Source: Archaeoglobaceae archaeon (GTDB lineage: Archaea; Halobacteriota; Archaeoglobi; Archaeoglobales; Archaeoglobaceae). From it: 37,562 bases of DNA. This document shows, piece after piece, positions 21,706-29,131 of the stretch (positions are counted from its first letter, which is position 1; each line of letters starts with the position of its first letter). The stretch spans positions 1-37,562 of the forward strand of contig JAMOMT010000106.1 in the NCBI GenBank assembly GCA_027066965.1. Reading direction: 5' to 3'. The notes below the pieces were generated by a model, which made no database searches, was not told the origin of the DNA, and saw only the letters and a list, made by a program, of their open reading frames with translations. The position numbers were made by a program, and so were the translations under genes.

Positions 21706-22944
21706 TTAAACAAACATAACTCCTTTCAGCTCGAACGGCTTGGACTGCTTCTTCATTACCTTCTCCACTGCCTTCTCAAAGTCCTTCATCCGCACTTTCG
21801 TCCTGTCGTCCCTTATCGCCATCATTCCCGCCTCTGTAACTATAGCCCTTATGTCCGCCCCGCTCGCTCCCTCCGTCATGCTCGCAAGTTCCTTCAGATC
21901 CACATCGTTATCGAGCTTCATACCCCTCGTGTGTATGCGGAATATCGCAAGCCTGCCTTCAAAGTCTGGTAGGGGTGTTTCTATTATCCTGTCGAACCTC
22001 CCTGGCCTAAGTATAGCAGGATCAAGGATATCTATCCTGTTCGTGGCTCCAATTATCTTTATGTCTCCCCTCGGATCGAACCCATCCATTTCAGCGAGCA
22101 GCTGCATGAGAGTTCTCTGAACCTCTCTATCACCACTCGTGTCGCTGTTTGTCCTCCTCGCCGCTATGGCGTCGATCTCGTCGATGAATATTATCGAAGG
22201 TGCCTTCTCCTTGGCGAGCTGGAAAACTTCCCTTACGAGTCTCGCCCCCTCACCTATGTACTTCTGGACGAACTCGCTGCCAACGACCCTTATGAATGTT
22301 GCCTTCGTTTGATTGGCAACCGCCTTTGCAAGCAGAGTCTTACCTGTGCCGGGTGGCCCGTAGAGCAGAACTCCTTTCGGCGGTTCTATTCCGACTTCTT
22401 CGAAAAGCTTTGGCTTTAACAGTGGAAGCTCTATTGCTTCCCTTATCTCCTCAATCTGCTTCTCCAGCCCCCCTATGTCAGAGTATGTTACTTTTGGCCT
22501 TTCCTCCACCTCGAAGCCGTAAACTGCAGGATCTTTCGGAGGTGGAAGGACGCTGACGACTGCGAGAGTTTGCTGGTTCATTGCCACCCTTGCACCAGGC
22601 TTCAGCTCGTCGCTGCTTATGTGCTGGGACGCGTGAACGACAAACTTGGGGCCAGTTGAGGACTTGACGACTATTCTACCGTCGGAAAGGACATCGGATA
22701 TTACCCCCACGAGCAGAGGGGGGGTTCTCAGCCTCTCTATCTCGCTCCTGAGTCTCCTCACTTCTCTCTCGTACCTTATCCTCTCGGATTCCACAAACCT
22801 CTTTTCGTCCTCAAGCTTCCGGTAAAGCTCCTTTAGCCTGACGTACTCCTCCTCAAGTTGTCTGAGTCTATCAAGTAAGTATTCCGAAACGTTAACGTCC
22901 TTCGGATATTCCCTTACAACATCATCGTCACTCTCCACTTTCAT
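21706..22944 (-). CDS. pan: Proteasome-activating nucleotidase
   Basis: A 412-residue AAA+ unfoldase that feeds substrates to the 20S proteasome. From ATG 22944: an N-terminal coiled coil (~22-73), an OB domain (~75-145), Walker A GPPGTGKT (196-203), pore loop KYIGEG (~228-233), Walker B IIFIDEID (251-258), sensor TNR (301-303) and Arg fingers RPGRFDR (313-319). The C-terminus is MFV, so the proteasome-docking HbYX motif has Phe in place of Tyr. The start is fixed by a strong ribosome site GGTGGAGG (22947-22954 region) just before this ATG and a TATA-like TTTTAAAC at about 22985; the frame remains open to 23034. T-rich sequence follows the stop. Confidence 0.95.
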   Translation of the reverse strand: MKVESDDDVVREYPKDVNVSEYLLDRLRQLEEEYVRLKELYRKLEDEKRFVESERIRYEREVRRLRSEIERLRTPPLLVGVISDVLSDGRIVVKSSTGPKFVVHASQHISSDELKPGARVAMNQQTLAVVSVLPPPKDPAVYGFEVEERPKVTYSDIGGLEKQIEEIREAIELPLLKPKLFEEVGIEPPKGVLLYGPPGTGKTLLAKAVANQTKATFIRVVGSEFVQKYIGEGARLVREVFQLAKEKAPSIIFIDEIDAIAARRTNSDTSGDREVQRTLMQLLAEMDGFDPRGDIKIIGATNRIDILDPAILRPGRFDRIIETPLPDFEGRLAIFRIHTRGMKLDNDVDLKELASMTEGASGADIRAIVTEAGMMAIRDDRTKVRMKDFEKAVEKVMKKQSKPFELKGVMFV

Positions 22945-23064
22945 AACCTCCACCAAACTCTTTAATCGCATACCTTCGATTACTTTTAAACTTTCTCTTT
23001 TCTTAAACCTTTTCGAGGCCCCGATAGCTGTCAAGTGACTCCAAAAGTAATACTATCCCGCAGA

Positions 23065-23090
23065 AGTATATAAACATATCGATAAAAAAT
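23065..23090 (+). promoter_or_regulatory. Promoter of the MBF1 gene, divergent from pan
   Basis: AGTATATAAAC (23065-23075) is a good TATA box and places transcription near 23096. That is past the first ATG at 23091, which favours the internal ATG 23166 as the translation start with a ~70-nt leader. Confidence 0.45.
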
Positions 23091-23165
23091 ATGGGGAAGC
23101 AAACGAAAAGCAATAAAGTTGAGAGTGCCAACTTCCTCAAGCTGGCAGGAAGGGAAGTGAAGAAG

Positions 23166-23630
23166 ATGGAGTGCGAAATCTGCGGTAGAGAGATTAAGGG
23201 CAGGAGCTACAGAATAATAGTGGAAGGAAGCGAGATGACTGTGTGTGCAAGATGCAAGGAGTACGGCGTGGAGAAGCCGTTCAGAGAAGTCAAGAAGCTT
23301 ACACTCAGGAAGAAGAGCAAACCAAGAACTGAACCCATAGTTTTCGTGGAGGAACTAGTAGAGAACTTCAGCCAGATAATAAGAAGGGAAAGAGAAAAGA
23401 GGGGCTGGAGCCAGGCAGAACTCGCGAAGAGAATTCAGGAGAAGGAGTCCCTGATAAGGAAAATTGAGAACGGCGAGATAACTCCAGAGCCAGAGGTTGT
23501 GGAGAAGCTCGAAAAGCTGTTCGGGTTGAAGCTTAGGGAGAAGGTTCCGGAAGTAAAGGTAGAGACCAAGAAAAGTAACCTCACTCCAACCCTCGGAGAT
23601 GTAGTCGTTATAAAGAAGAAAAAGAAGTAG
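23166..23630 (+). CDS. Multiprotein bridging factor MBF1-like protein
   Basis: A 154-residue archaeal MBF1: an N-terminal zinc ribbon (Cys3, Cys6, Cys27, Cys30) and a Cro-type helix-turn-helix from ~residue 62 (NFSQIIRREREKRGWSQAEL, then KRIQEKESLIRKIENGEITP and VEKLEKLF), ending in a Lys-rich tail. Archaeal MBF1 has been linked to translation and ribosome binding more than to transcription. Family members start at the MECEICG position, hence 23166; an upstream ATG at 23091 would add 25 basic residues. The methyltransferase gene follows one base after the stop. Confidence 0.88.
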   Translation: MECEICGREIKGRSYRIIVEGSEMTVCARCKEYGVEKPFREVKKLTLRKKSKPRTEPIVFVEELVENFSQIIRREREKRGWSQAELAKRIQEKESLIRKIENGEITPEPEVVEKLEKLFGLKLREKVPEVKVETKKSNLTPTLGDVVVIKKKKK

Positions 23631-23631
23631 C

Positions 23632-24813
23632 ATGAAAGAAGTAGTTGTGAAGGAAAGGGACTACAGGAGGGCTGACGAGGCCGTAAAGAGGGCTGAAGAA
23701 CTCATCAGGAGAGGGTATCAAGAAAAACAAGTGATCAGGTCAGTAAAAAAGTACCTTAAAGGTCTAAAAATCCCTTTTTCGGCGAGAGACGCTTACGTAG
23801 CGGCGAGGCTTAGGATAAGGGGAAAGGAGAAGTTCGGGAAGCTTTCGTCAAAGCTGTTCTTCGATGAGAGTGGTTACAGGTACTCAACTCCATCAGTCGT
23901 GGCGGAATACAGAGCTGAGAGGTTGAAGGACTACGAGGTGGCAGACGTTAGCTGTGGGGCTGGAATGCAGCTATGCTATTTCGGTTTTAGGAGGAGAGCA
24001 ATTGGCGTGGAAATAGAGGAGAAAAGAGCCTATCTCGCAGCCCTGAACATTCTCGCCACTGAAAGCGAGGCGACTGTTTATTGCGGGGATGCGTTCAACT
24101 TCAAAGGAGGTGCCGACGTTATATTCTCGGACCCCGCAAGACCTGAAAGCGAGGTAGTGAGGACTCTCAAATCTCTGCAACCTAACCCACTAAAGATAAT
24201 TGAGAGGTTCAACTCCATGTTCGTTTTCGAGCTTCCTCCACAGATGCCTCCCAAAAGAGTTGATTCCTCCTTTCCCGTAAAGGGAGAAAAGGAGTACACA
24301 TCTTTGGACTTCAGACTTAATAGACTCGCATTTTACACTGGAGAAATAGCCGAATGCGACACCTCAGCAGTTTCCCTACCCTCGAAGGAGAGGGTCACAT
24401 CCGAGGATGAAAAGGCGAGAATTGAAAAGGTAAAAGAGCTGGAACTGGACACTATAGCTGAAGTAGACAGAACGATTACGCACTCCGGACTCCTTGAGAA
24501 CCTTGCAGGAAAACTGGGGATAGAAGCCTACCTGCTTACTTTGGACACAAGGAGAACGTTACTTCAAGTGAAGGATATCGTTCCCTCTGCTTTCCTGAAG
24601 TACTACAATGTCCTCTTCTCTGAGAAGTGTGGAGAGGCGTGCAAGAAAAGGCTGAAAGAGGTAAACGTGGGGAAGGTGACGCTGAGGTTTAACGTTAGGC
24701 CAGAGGAGTACTGGAGGGTGAGGAGGAAGTTCGAGGAGGGACTGAAGGGAGACAGACACGTTTACATGTTTAAAATTGGTGAGAGTTATGTCGTGTGCGA
24801 GCCAGCACGGTGA
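23632..24813 (+). CDS. Class I SAM-dependent methyltransferase, THUMP-like C-terminal region
   Basis: A 393-residue methyltransferase. An N-terminal helical part (~1-75) is followed by a Rossmann domain with motif I VADVSCGAGMQ (103-113), acidic loop GVEIEEKRAY (125-134), a CGDAF motif (151-155) and a catalytic-loop-like SDPARP (166-171) in place of the DPPY motif of N-methylating enzymes. The rest (LDTRRTLLQVKDIVP, KVTLRFNVRPEEYW) resembles the THUMP-like domain seen with this family. An RNA substrate is likely but I cannot name it. It is one base after MBF1 and ten to twenty-five bases before purP, so these three genes probably form an operon. Confidence 0.7.
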   Translation: MKEVVVKERDYRRADEAVKRAEELIRRGYQEKQVIRSVKKYLKGLKIPFSARDAYVAARLRIRGKEKFGKLSSKLFFDESGYRYSTPSVVAEYRAERLKDYEVADVSCGAGMQLCYFGFRRRAIGVEIEEKRAYLAALNILATESEATVYCGDAFNFKGGADVIFSDPARPESEVVRTLKSLQPNPLKIIERFNSMFVFELPPQMPPKRVDSSFPVKGEKEYTSLDFRLNRLAFYTGEIAECDTSAVSLPSKERVTSEDEKARIEKVKELELDTIAEVDRTITHSGLLENLAGKLGIEAYLLTLDTRRTLLQVKDIVPSAFLKYYNVLFSEKCGEACKKRLKEVNVGKVTLRFNVRPEEYWRVRRKFEEGLKGDRHVYMFKIGESYVVCEPAR

Positions 24814-24838
24814 AGTGTAAAACTTGGAAGGTGGTATC

Positions 24839-25954
24839 GTGGATGAGAGCGGTGAGGTTCAGGGAGTAATGGAAGACGAAATAGACAGGTCAAAACCAGT
24901 AGAGGTGCTGAAAGGTTACGACAGGGAAAACCTAACCATAGCAACTCTGGGAAGCCACTCGGCACTGAACATATTGAGAGGTGCGAAGGACGAGGGCTTC
25001 AAAACCGTTTGCATCTGCAGGGAGAGGGAAAAGATAATCTACGAGAGTTTTGGGGTTGCGGACGAGCTGATAGAGATAGAAGATTACGGCGACTTACTCA
25101 AGAAGGGTCTTCAGGACGAGCTAATTGAGAAAAATGCAATTATAGTGCCGCACGGAAGCTTTAACGCTTACATAGGGAGTTTAAACGACTTGTACGTTCC
25201 GGTTTTCGGGAACAGGAAGCTAATGCTGTGGGAAACCGTGAGAGAAAAGCAGAGAGAGTGGCTTTTGAGGGCTGGACTGAAACTTCCGAAAACTTTCGAA
25301 AGTCCAGAAGACATAGACCGACTCGTTATAGTAAAGTACCCTGGAGCGAGGGGTGGGATGGGTTACTTCCTCGCTTCTTCACCCCAAGATTTCTATGAAA
25401 AAGCAGAAAGAATGGTAAAGGAGGGGCTCATTGACGAAGAAGACGTGAAAAAAGCCCACATTCAGGAGTACATAGTTGGTGCGAACATTTACTTCACGTT
25501 TTTCTACTCTCCTGTTCTCGACAGGATAGAACTCATCGCCGCAGACAGGAGGTACGAGTCGAGTGTTGATGGCATAGGTAGAATTCCGGCGAGAGAACAA
25601 ATGAAAGCGGAAATAAGTCCGACATACACTGTAATAGGCAACTTTCCCGTAGTACTGAGGGAGAGCCTGCTCGCAAAAGCGTTAAAAGCTGCCAAGAGTG
25701 TGGTTGATGTTTCCAAAGAGATAGCCTACCCGGGAATGGTGGGGCCATTCTGCCTCGAAACTGTTTTCGACGAGAACGCAGAGATGTTCGTCTTCGAGAT
25801 ATCAGCAAGGATAGTTGCAGGGAGTAACGTTGGAGTTCCGTACTCAATATACAGTTACGTGCTGTTCGGAGAACCGATGTACGCTGGCAGGAGAATAGCA
25901 AGAGAAGTCAGACTCGCGGCCAAAAAGGACATGCTCGAGGAACTCATTTACTGA
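24839..25954 (+). CDS. purP: PurP-family FAICAR synthetase (ATP-grasp)
   Basis: PurP uses ATP and formate to formylate AICAR in archaeal purine synthesis. About 371 residues here match the family: ATLGSHSALNILRGAKDEGF, VPHGSFNAYIG, VPVFGNRKLMLWE, VIVKYPGARGGMGYF (ATP-grasp nucleotide loop), QEYIVGANIYFTFFYSP, YPGMVGPFCLETVF and FEISARIVAGSNVG. Archaea often have more than one PurP paralogue, so a related reaction cannot be excluded. The start is uncertain: the frame opens at TTG 24824, GTG 24839 follows AAGGTGGT closely, and ATG 24869 follows GGGAG; the conserved part begins near PVEVLKGYD. Confidence 0.85.
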   Translation: MDESGEVQGVMEDEIDRSKPVEVLKGYDRENLTIATLGSHSALNILRGAKDEGFKTVCICREREKIIYESFGVADELIEIEDYGDLLKKGLQDELIEKNAIIVPHGSFNAYIGSLNDLYVPVFGNRKLMLWETVREKQREWLLRAGLKLPKTFESPEDIDRLVIVKYPGARGGMGYFLASSPQDFYEKAERMVKEGLIDEEDVKKAHIQEYIVGANIYFTFFYSPVLDRIELIAADRRYESSVDGIGRIPAREQMKAEISPTYTVIGNFPVVLRESLLAKALKAAKSVVDVSKEIAYPGMVGPFCLETVFDENAEMFVFEISARIVAGSNVGVPYSIYSYVLFGEPMYAGRRIAREVRLAAKKDMLEELIY

Positions 25955-25975
25955 AAAAATTTGTGAAAATTTTTA

Positions 25976-26755
25976 TTACCTGAAATACCTTAAATCCTCC
26001 TCACCCCTCCACTGCTGAATTGCACTTTCCTGCATCTCTTTTATCTGAGCTATCAGCTTCTCCATTTCCTTCGCCCTCTCGTTGAGCGCCTCAACGCTAA
26101 CTTCCAGCTTTAGCATCTTCATAAGCACCTCAAGTACGGCCTTAGCACTTTTCGGATCGACCATGTAGCCGGAAGTTGCACCCATCAAACAGGCAGCCTC
26201 TATTCCCTCGAGCATCGCAACTCCAAGCAAAAGGCCAGAGGCTCCGATGATTCCTCCACCCGGCTCTCCATCTTCGAATTTCACCCCGTACTGCTTCAGC
26301 TCCTCGACGAGCTCCTTTGAGTTGGCAGCTCCGAGCACATAAGGTTCTTCGATTAGCCGACCTATCCCGTAACCACCAAGAGTGTATATTCTCTTCGCCC
26401 CGAACTTTTTCGCAACATCTATGTACGCATTTACGAGTTCGAAGTGTCCCTCGTTGCTTATGCTCTGAAAGTCTCCGACGAGTATCAGTAAGTCGGGACT
26501 CTCACCCTCAGATTTGTAAGCGTAAATCTCATTTTTCGGAATCGCTATGGTTCCGTCCTCCTTGACCATCACCTGCGGGGGAAAGTGGTGAGAGTAGATC
26601 TCAACAACCTTCTCCGTCTTGAGCTCCTTTACAAGGTGGTCGGCTACGAGTTTTCCCACGTGCCCTATTCCCGGTAAACCTTCTATGAACACCGGTTTTT
26701 CGAGCCCCATCTCCTCGGGAGTGCGGATGAACCTGACGTCAACTCTCTTGAGCAT
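25976..26755 (-). CDS. PAC2-family proteasome assembly chaperone-like protein
   Basis: A 259-residue PAC2-domain protein (PbaB/COG2047 type). Typical blocks are FIEGLPGIGHVGKLVADHLV, LLILVGDFQSISNEGHFELV, IYTLGGYGIGRL, GGGIIGASGLLLG and MLEGIEAACLMGATSGYMVDPKSAKAVL. Archaeal PbaB relatives bind proteasome subunits and regulators, so the role fits a window that also carries pan. The C-terminal ~45 residues are a charged coiled coil. A very strong ribosome site GGAGGTGG lies five bases before the ATG. It is the third gene of the aIF2-alpha/nop10 cluster, though an 88-base gap with AT-rich boxes may hold its own promoter. Confidence 0.87.
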   Translation of the reverse strand: MLKRVDVRFIRTPEEMGLEKPVFIEGLPGIGHVGKLVADHLVKELKTEKVVEIYSHHFPPQVMVKEDGTIAIPKNEIYAYKSEGESPDLLILVGDFQSISNEGHFELVNAYIDVAKKFGAKRIYTLGGYGIGRLIEEPYVLGAANSKELVEELKQYGVKFEDGEPGGGIIGASGLLLGVAMLEGIEAACLMGATSGYMVDPKSAKAVLEVLMKMLKLEVSVEALNERAKEMEKLIAQIKEMQESAIQQWRGEEDLRYFR

Positions 26756-26843
26756 GAAACCACCTCCTGTTCGACTTCTTTTTTATAGATTTCGCTATAT
26801 TCATCATTTCGCTTTTACTCAAACTGCAGACTAAAACCGAAGC

Positions 26844-27023
26844 TCAAACTCTCCTATAGAAGAAGCCAAGCTCCTTCCTCAGCTTCCTCCTGTAAACCCC
26901 GTAAGGGTCTTCGGGAGAAAAACGGGGTGGTAAGGGTGTGCACGTCTTCTCCCCGCACTTAGGACAGGTATCTTTGAGAGTGTACTCTCCGCACTTAGGA
27001 CACTTCCTCATCCTAACTTTCAT
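26844..27023 (-). CDS. nop10: Nop10 subunit of the H/ACA ribonucleoprotein
   Basis: A 59-residue protein that helps Cbf5 and Gar1 carry out guide-RNA-directed pseudouridylation. The zinc ribbon is complete: MRKCPKCGEYTL and DTCPKCGEKT, followed by the conserved PPRFSPEDPYGVYRRKLRKE tail. Its ATG overlaps the aIF2-alpha stop by one base (TGATG), so translation is coupled. The order aIF2-alpha, Nop10, PAC2 protein is a well-known conserved archaeal cluster. Confidence 0.96.
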   Translation of the reverse strand: MKVRMRKCPKCGEYTLKDTCPKCGEKTCTPLPPRFSPEDPYGVYRRKLRKELGFFYRRV

Positions 27024-27838
27024 CAGATCGCCTCTCTGACGAAGTTGCCGGTCCCTCCAAGCTTCTTTATTGCTTTAAGCACAGCATTAGTTATCTTCTT
27101 TAACGCCTTCTCCGCCACCTTGTAGTCCTCTGCCTCCACTATTATCCTGTACTTCGGAGCTCCTACATACTCCAACTTCATCTCAACATCCTTCCCGTGC
27201 TTGTAAGCTTCCATGAGTGCCTTTTTAATCCTTTCAACCCCGTCGGGAGCGTTGCTCCTTAGCTCGAAGTATCCTCTGACTCTCACCTTAGGCGGCTTTA
27301 TGTTCTCCTGAGCTATCTCGGCCATTGCCTTGGCAAGCTCTTCTCCAGTCAAAGGCACGACTACTTCGTAGCCTTCGAAAGCTACCTCTTCAAAAGCTCC
27401 ATAGACTGTGTCGTACTTCTTTATGAGTTTCTTTCCGATCTTCAAAAGCTCATTCCTGTCAATTCCTGCTTTTTCTCCTGCTATCTCCAACCACTTGAAG
27501 GCCTTCATCTCGTTCTTCCACTGCTGTATCTTCTCCCTCTTCTGCCTGTCGTTAACGTCCTTTATCGAGAGATCTATGTGCCCCCTTTTCGGATTTACGT
27601 CAAGGACTTTGCACACAACCTTTTGTCCTTTTTTGACGTGATCCCTGATGTCCTTTATCCAGCCGGGGGCTACCTCGCTTATGTGAACGAGTCCCTCCCT
27701 TCCTTCGTACTCGTCGAGTGAAACGAAAGCTCCAAAGTCAAGAACCCTCGTTACCGTGCCTATGACTATTTCTCCCTTTGATGGATAACCGCTCCTCTTC
27801 ACGATAAACTTTTCAGACTTCTTATCCTTCTCAGCCAT
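27023..27838 (-). CDS. eif2a: Translation initiation factor aIF2 alpha subunit
   Basis: A 271-residue subunit of the aIF2 heterotrimer that brings initiator tRNA to the ribosome. It has an N-terminal S1 domain (GYPSKGEIVIGTVTRVLDFG, LVHISEVAPGWIKDI), a central helical domain, and a C-terminal alpha-beta domain (PPKVRVRGYFELRSNAPDGV, KYRIIVEAEDYKVAEKALKK) that binds the gamma subunit. Length is normal. GGGGAAAGG lies directly before the ATG and an AT-rich TTTAAATC box upstream gives a short leader. Confidence 0.96.
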   Translation of the reverse strand: MAEKDKKSEKFIVKRSGYPSKGEIVIGTVTRVLDFGAFVSLDEYEGREGLVHISEVAPGWIKDIRDHVKKGQKVVCKVLDVNPKRGHIDLSIKDVNDRQKREKIQQWKNEMKAFKWLEIAGEKAGIDRNELLKIGKKLIKKYDTVYGAFEEVAFEGYEVVVPLTGEELAKAMAEIAQENIKPPKVRVRGYFELRSNAPDGVERIKKALMEAYKHGKDVEMKLEYVGAPKYRIIVEAEDYKVAEKALKKITNAVLKAIKKLGGTGNFVREAI

Positions 27839-27950
27839 CCTTTCCCCGTCTGTAGAGATGATTTAAATTGGTTTCCATAATTTTTTGTTTCTGTCACTCA
27901 CTGCAAACACTCGCTTAATACTACAAAACAGAGTAAATACGGCAATCGAA

Positions 27951-27961
27951 CAAAATAAAAA
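27951..27961 (+). promoter_or_regulatory. TATA-like box for the archaeal ATPase gene
   Basis: AAAATAAAAAG is centred about 27 nt before ATG 27983 and predicts a leaderless message. Confidence 0.4.
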
Positions 27962-27982
27962 GTTTGCCAAGTAGTATAAACT

Positions 27983-29050
27983 ATGCTTGAAATAGAGTTT
28001 CACAATCGAGAAGAGGAGATTCAGGAGATCACGAACATTTTAACCGGCAGACCTGACCTCATCACTTTCGTTTACGGCCCTATAAACTCGGGAAAGACAG
28101 AACTGTTCAATCACGTAATCAATACACTCCCAGAAGATTTCGTAGTGTTTTACATTAATCTAAGGGAAAGGCTCGTCAGGGACTATAACGACTTCATAGA
28201 AGCGCTGTTTGAGATAAACGAGAACAGGAAAAAGAAGTTGGTAAAAGAGGTCGTTGCGGAAGTTACGAGGTTTGCCGGCATACCTATTTCCAGAGCTCTC
28301 CTTGACCAGTTCTTCAAGGAAGGGAAACCGAAGAACGCGTTCAGGTACATAGTAGAGGTCGTGAAGGAAGTTAAATCAAACGGCAAAATTTCTGTTCTCA
28401 TTCTGGATGAACTGCAGAAGATAGGAGATGTAAAGATCGATGATTATCTAATTTACGAGCTGTTCAACCTCTTCATAAGGCTGACGAAGGAGATGCACAG
28501 CTGCCACGTTTTTGCTGTTTCATCTGACAGCCTGTTCATAGAAAGGGTTTATAGTGAGGCGATGCTGCACGGAAGGTGCAGGTATTTGCTGGTTGATGAT
28601 TTCGATTACGACACGGCTAAGGCGTTTCTGGAGAATTATGGCTTTAGCGGGAGGGAGGTTGAGTTGGCTTTGAACTACTTTGGTGGAAAACCGATCTACC
28701 TGGTTGAGGCTGTGAAGAACAGGCATCGTCTGAGGGAGTTCTGCGGGGAGATGCTCAGTTCAAGGAGAAGCGAGATTGCACAAGCACTGAAACTTCTGAA
28801 AGAGCTTGGAGATGAAGTCGTGATTAGAGGAAAAATGTATGAGGTTGAGTACGAGAAGGTAATTTCAGCTTTAAAGGAGTTGGCTGTGAAGGAGCAGTTA
28901 CCAAACATAGTAGACGAAGTTACCAAGAGGTATCTGGTCAGGGAAAACATCGTGTTCGTCGACCCCGTCAGGGGGATTTTGAAGTTCCAGTCGAAACTCG
29001 ATTTGCTTGCCGTGAGAGAAGTTCTGGGTTTGATGTTTGATGGTGGTTGA
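27983..29050 (+). CDS. Archaeal-type AAA ATPase (PF01637-like)
   Basis: A 355-residue STAND-like archaeal ATPase. Walker A is YGPINSGKTE (~31-40), Walker B is SVLILDELQK, and sensor-like HVFAVSSDS follows; the C-terminal ~110 residues resemble a winged helix (LKLLKELGDEVV, YEKVISALKELAVKEQ). Archaea carry many such proteins, often expanded and of unknown function. It stands alone between aIF2-alpha and mcm, converging on mcm. I see no toxin, nuclease or CRISPR partner beside it. Confidence 0.75.
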   Translation: MLEIEFHNREEEIQEITNILTGRPDLITFVYGPINSGKTELFNHVINTLPEDFVVFYINLRERLVRDYNDFIEALFEINENRKKKLVKEVVAEVTRFAGIPISRALLDQFFKEGKPKNAFRYIVEVVKEVKSNGKISVLILDELQKIGDVKIDDYLIYELFNLFIRLTKEMHSCHVFAVSSDSLFIERVYSEAMLHGRCRYLLVDDFDYDTAKAFLENYGFSGREVELALNYFGGKPIYLVEAVKNRHRLREFCGEMLSSRRSEIAQALKLLKELGDEVVIRGKMYEVEYEKVISALKELAVKEQLPNIVDEVTKRYLVRENIVFVDPVRGILKFQSKLDLLAVREVLGLMFDGG

Positions 29051-29131
29051 TTGGTGGTCAAGTATTGGTTATGTAAGCGTCAAAAGTTGGTTACTATTAG
29101 ATTGAGTGTTATCAATAAAATCAAAAAACAA

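Noticed and set aside
23091..23165. N-terminal extension of MBF1 from ATG 23091
   Set aside because: The TATA box at 23065-23075 predicts a transcript starting at or after this ATG, and the conserved zinc ribbon begins at the ATG 23166.
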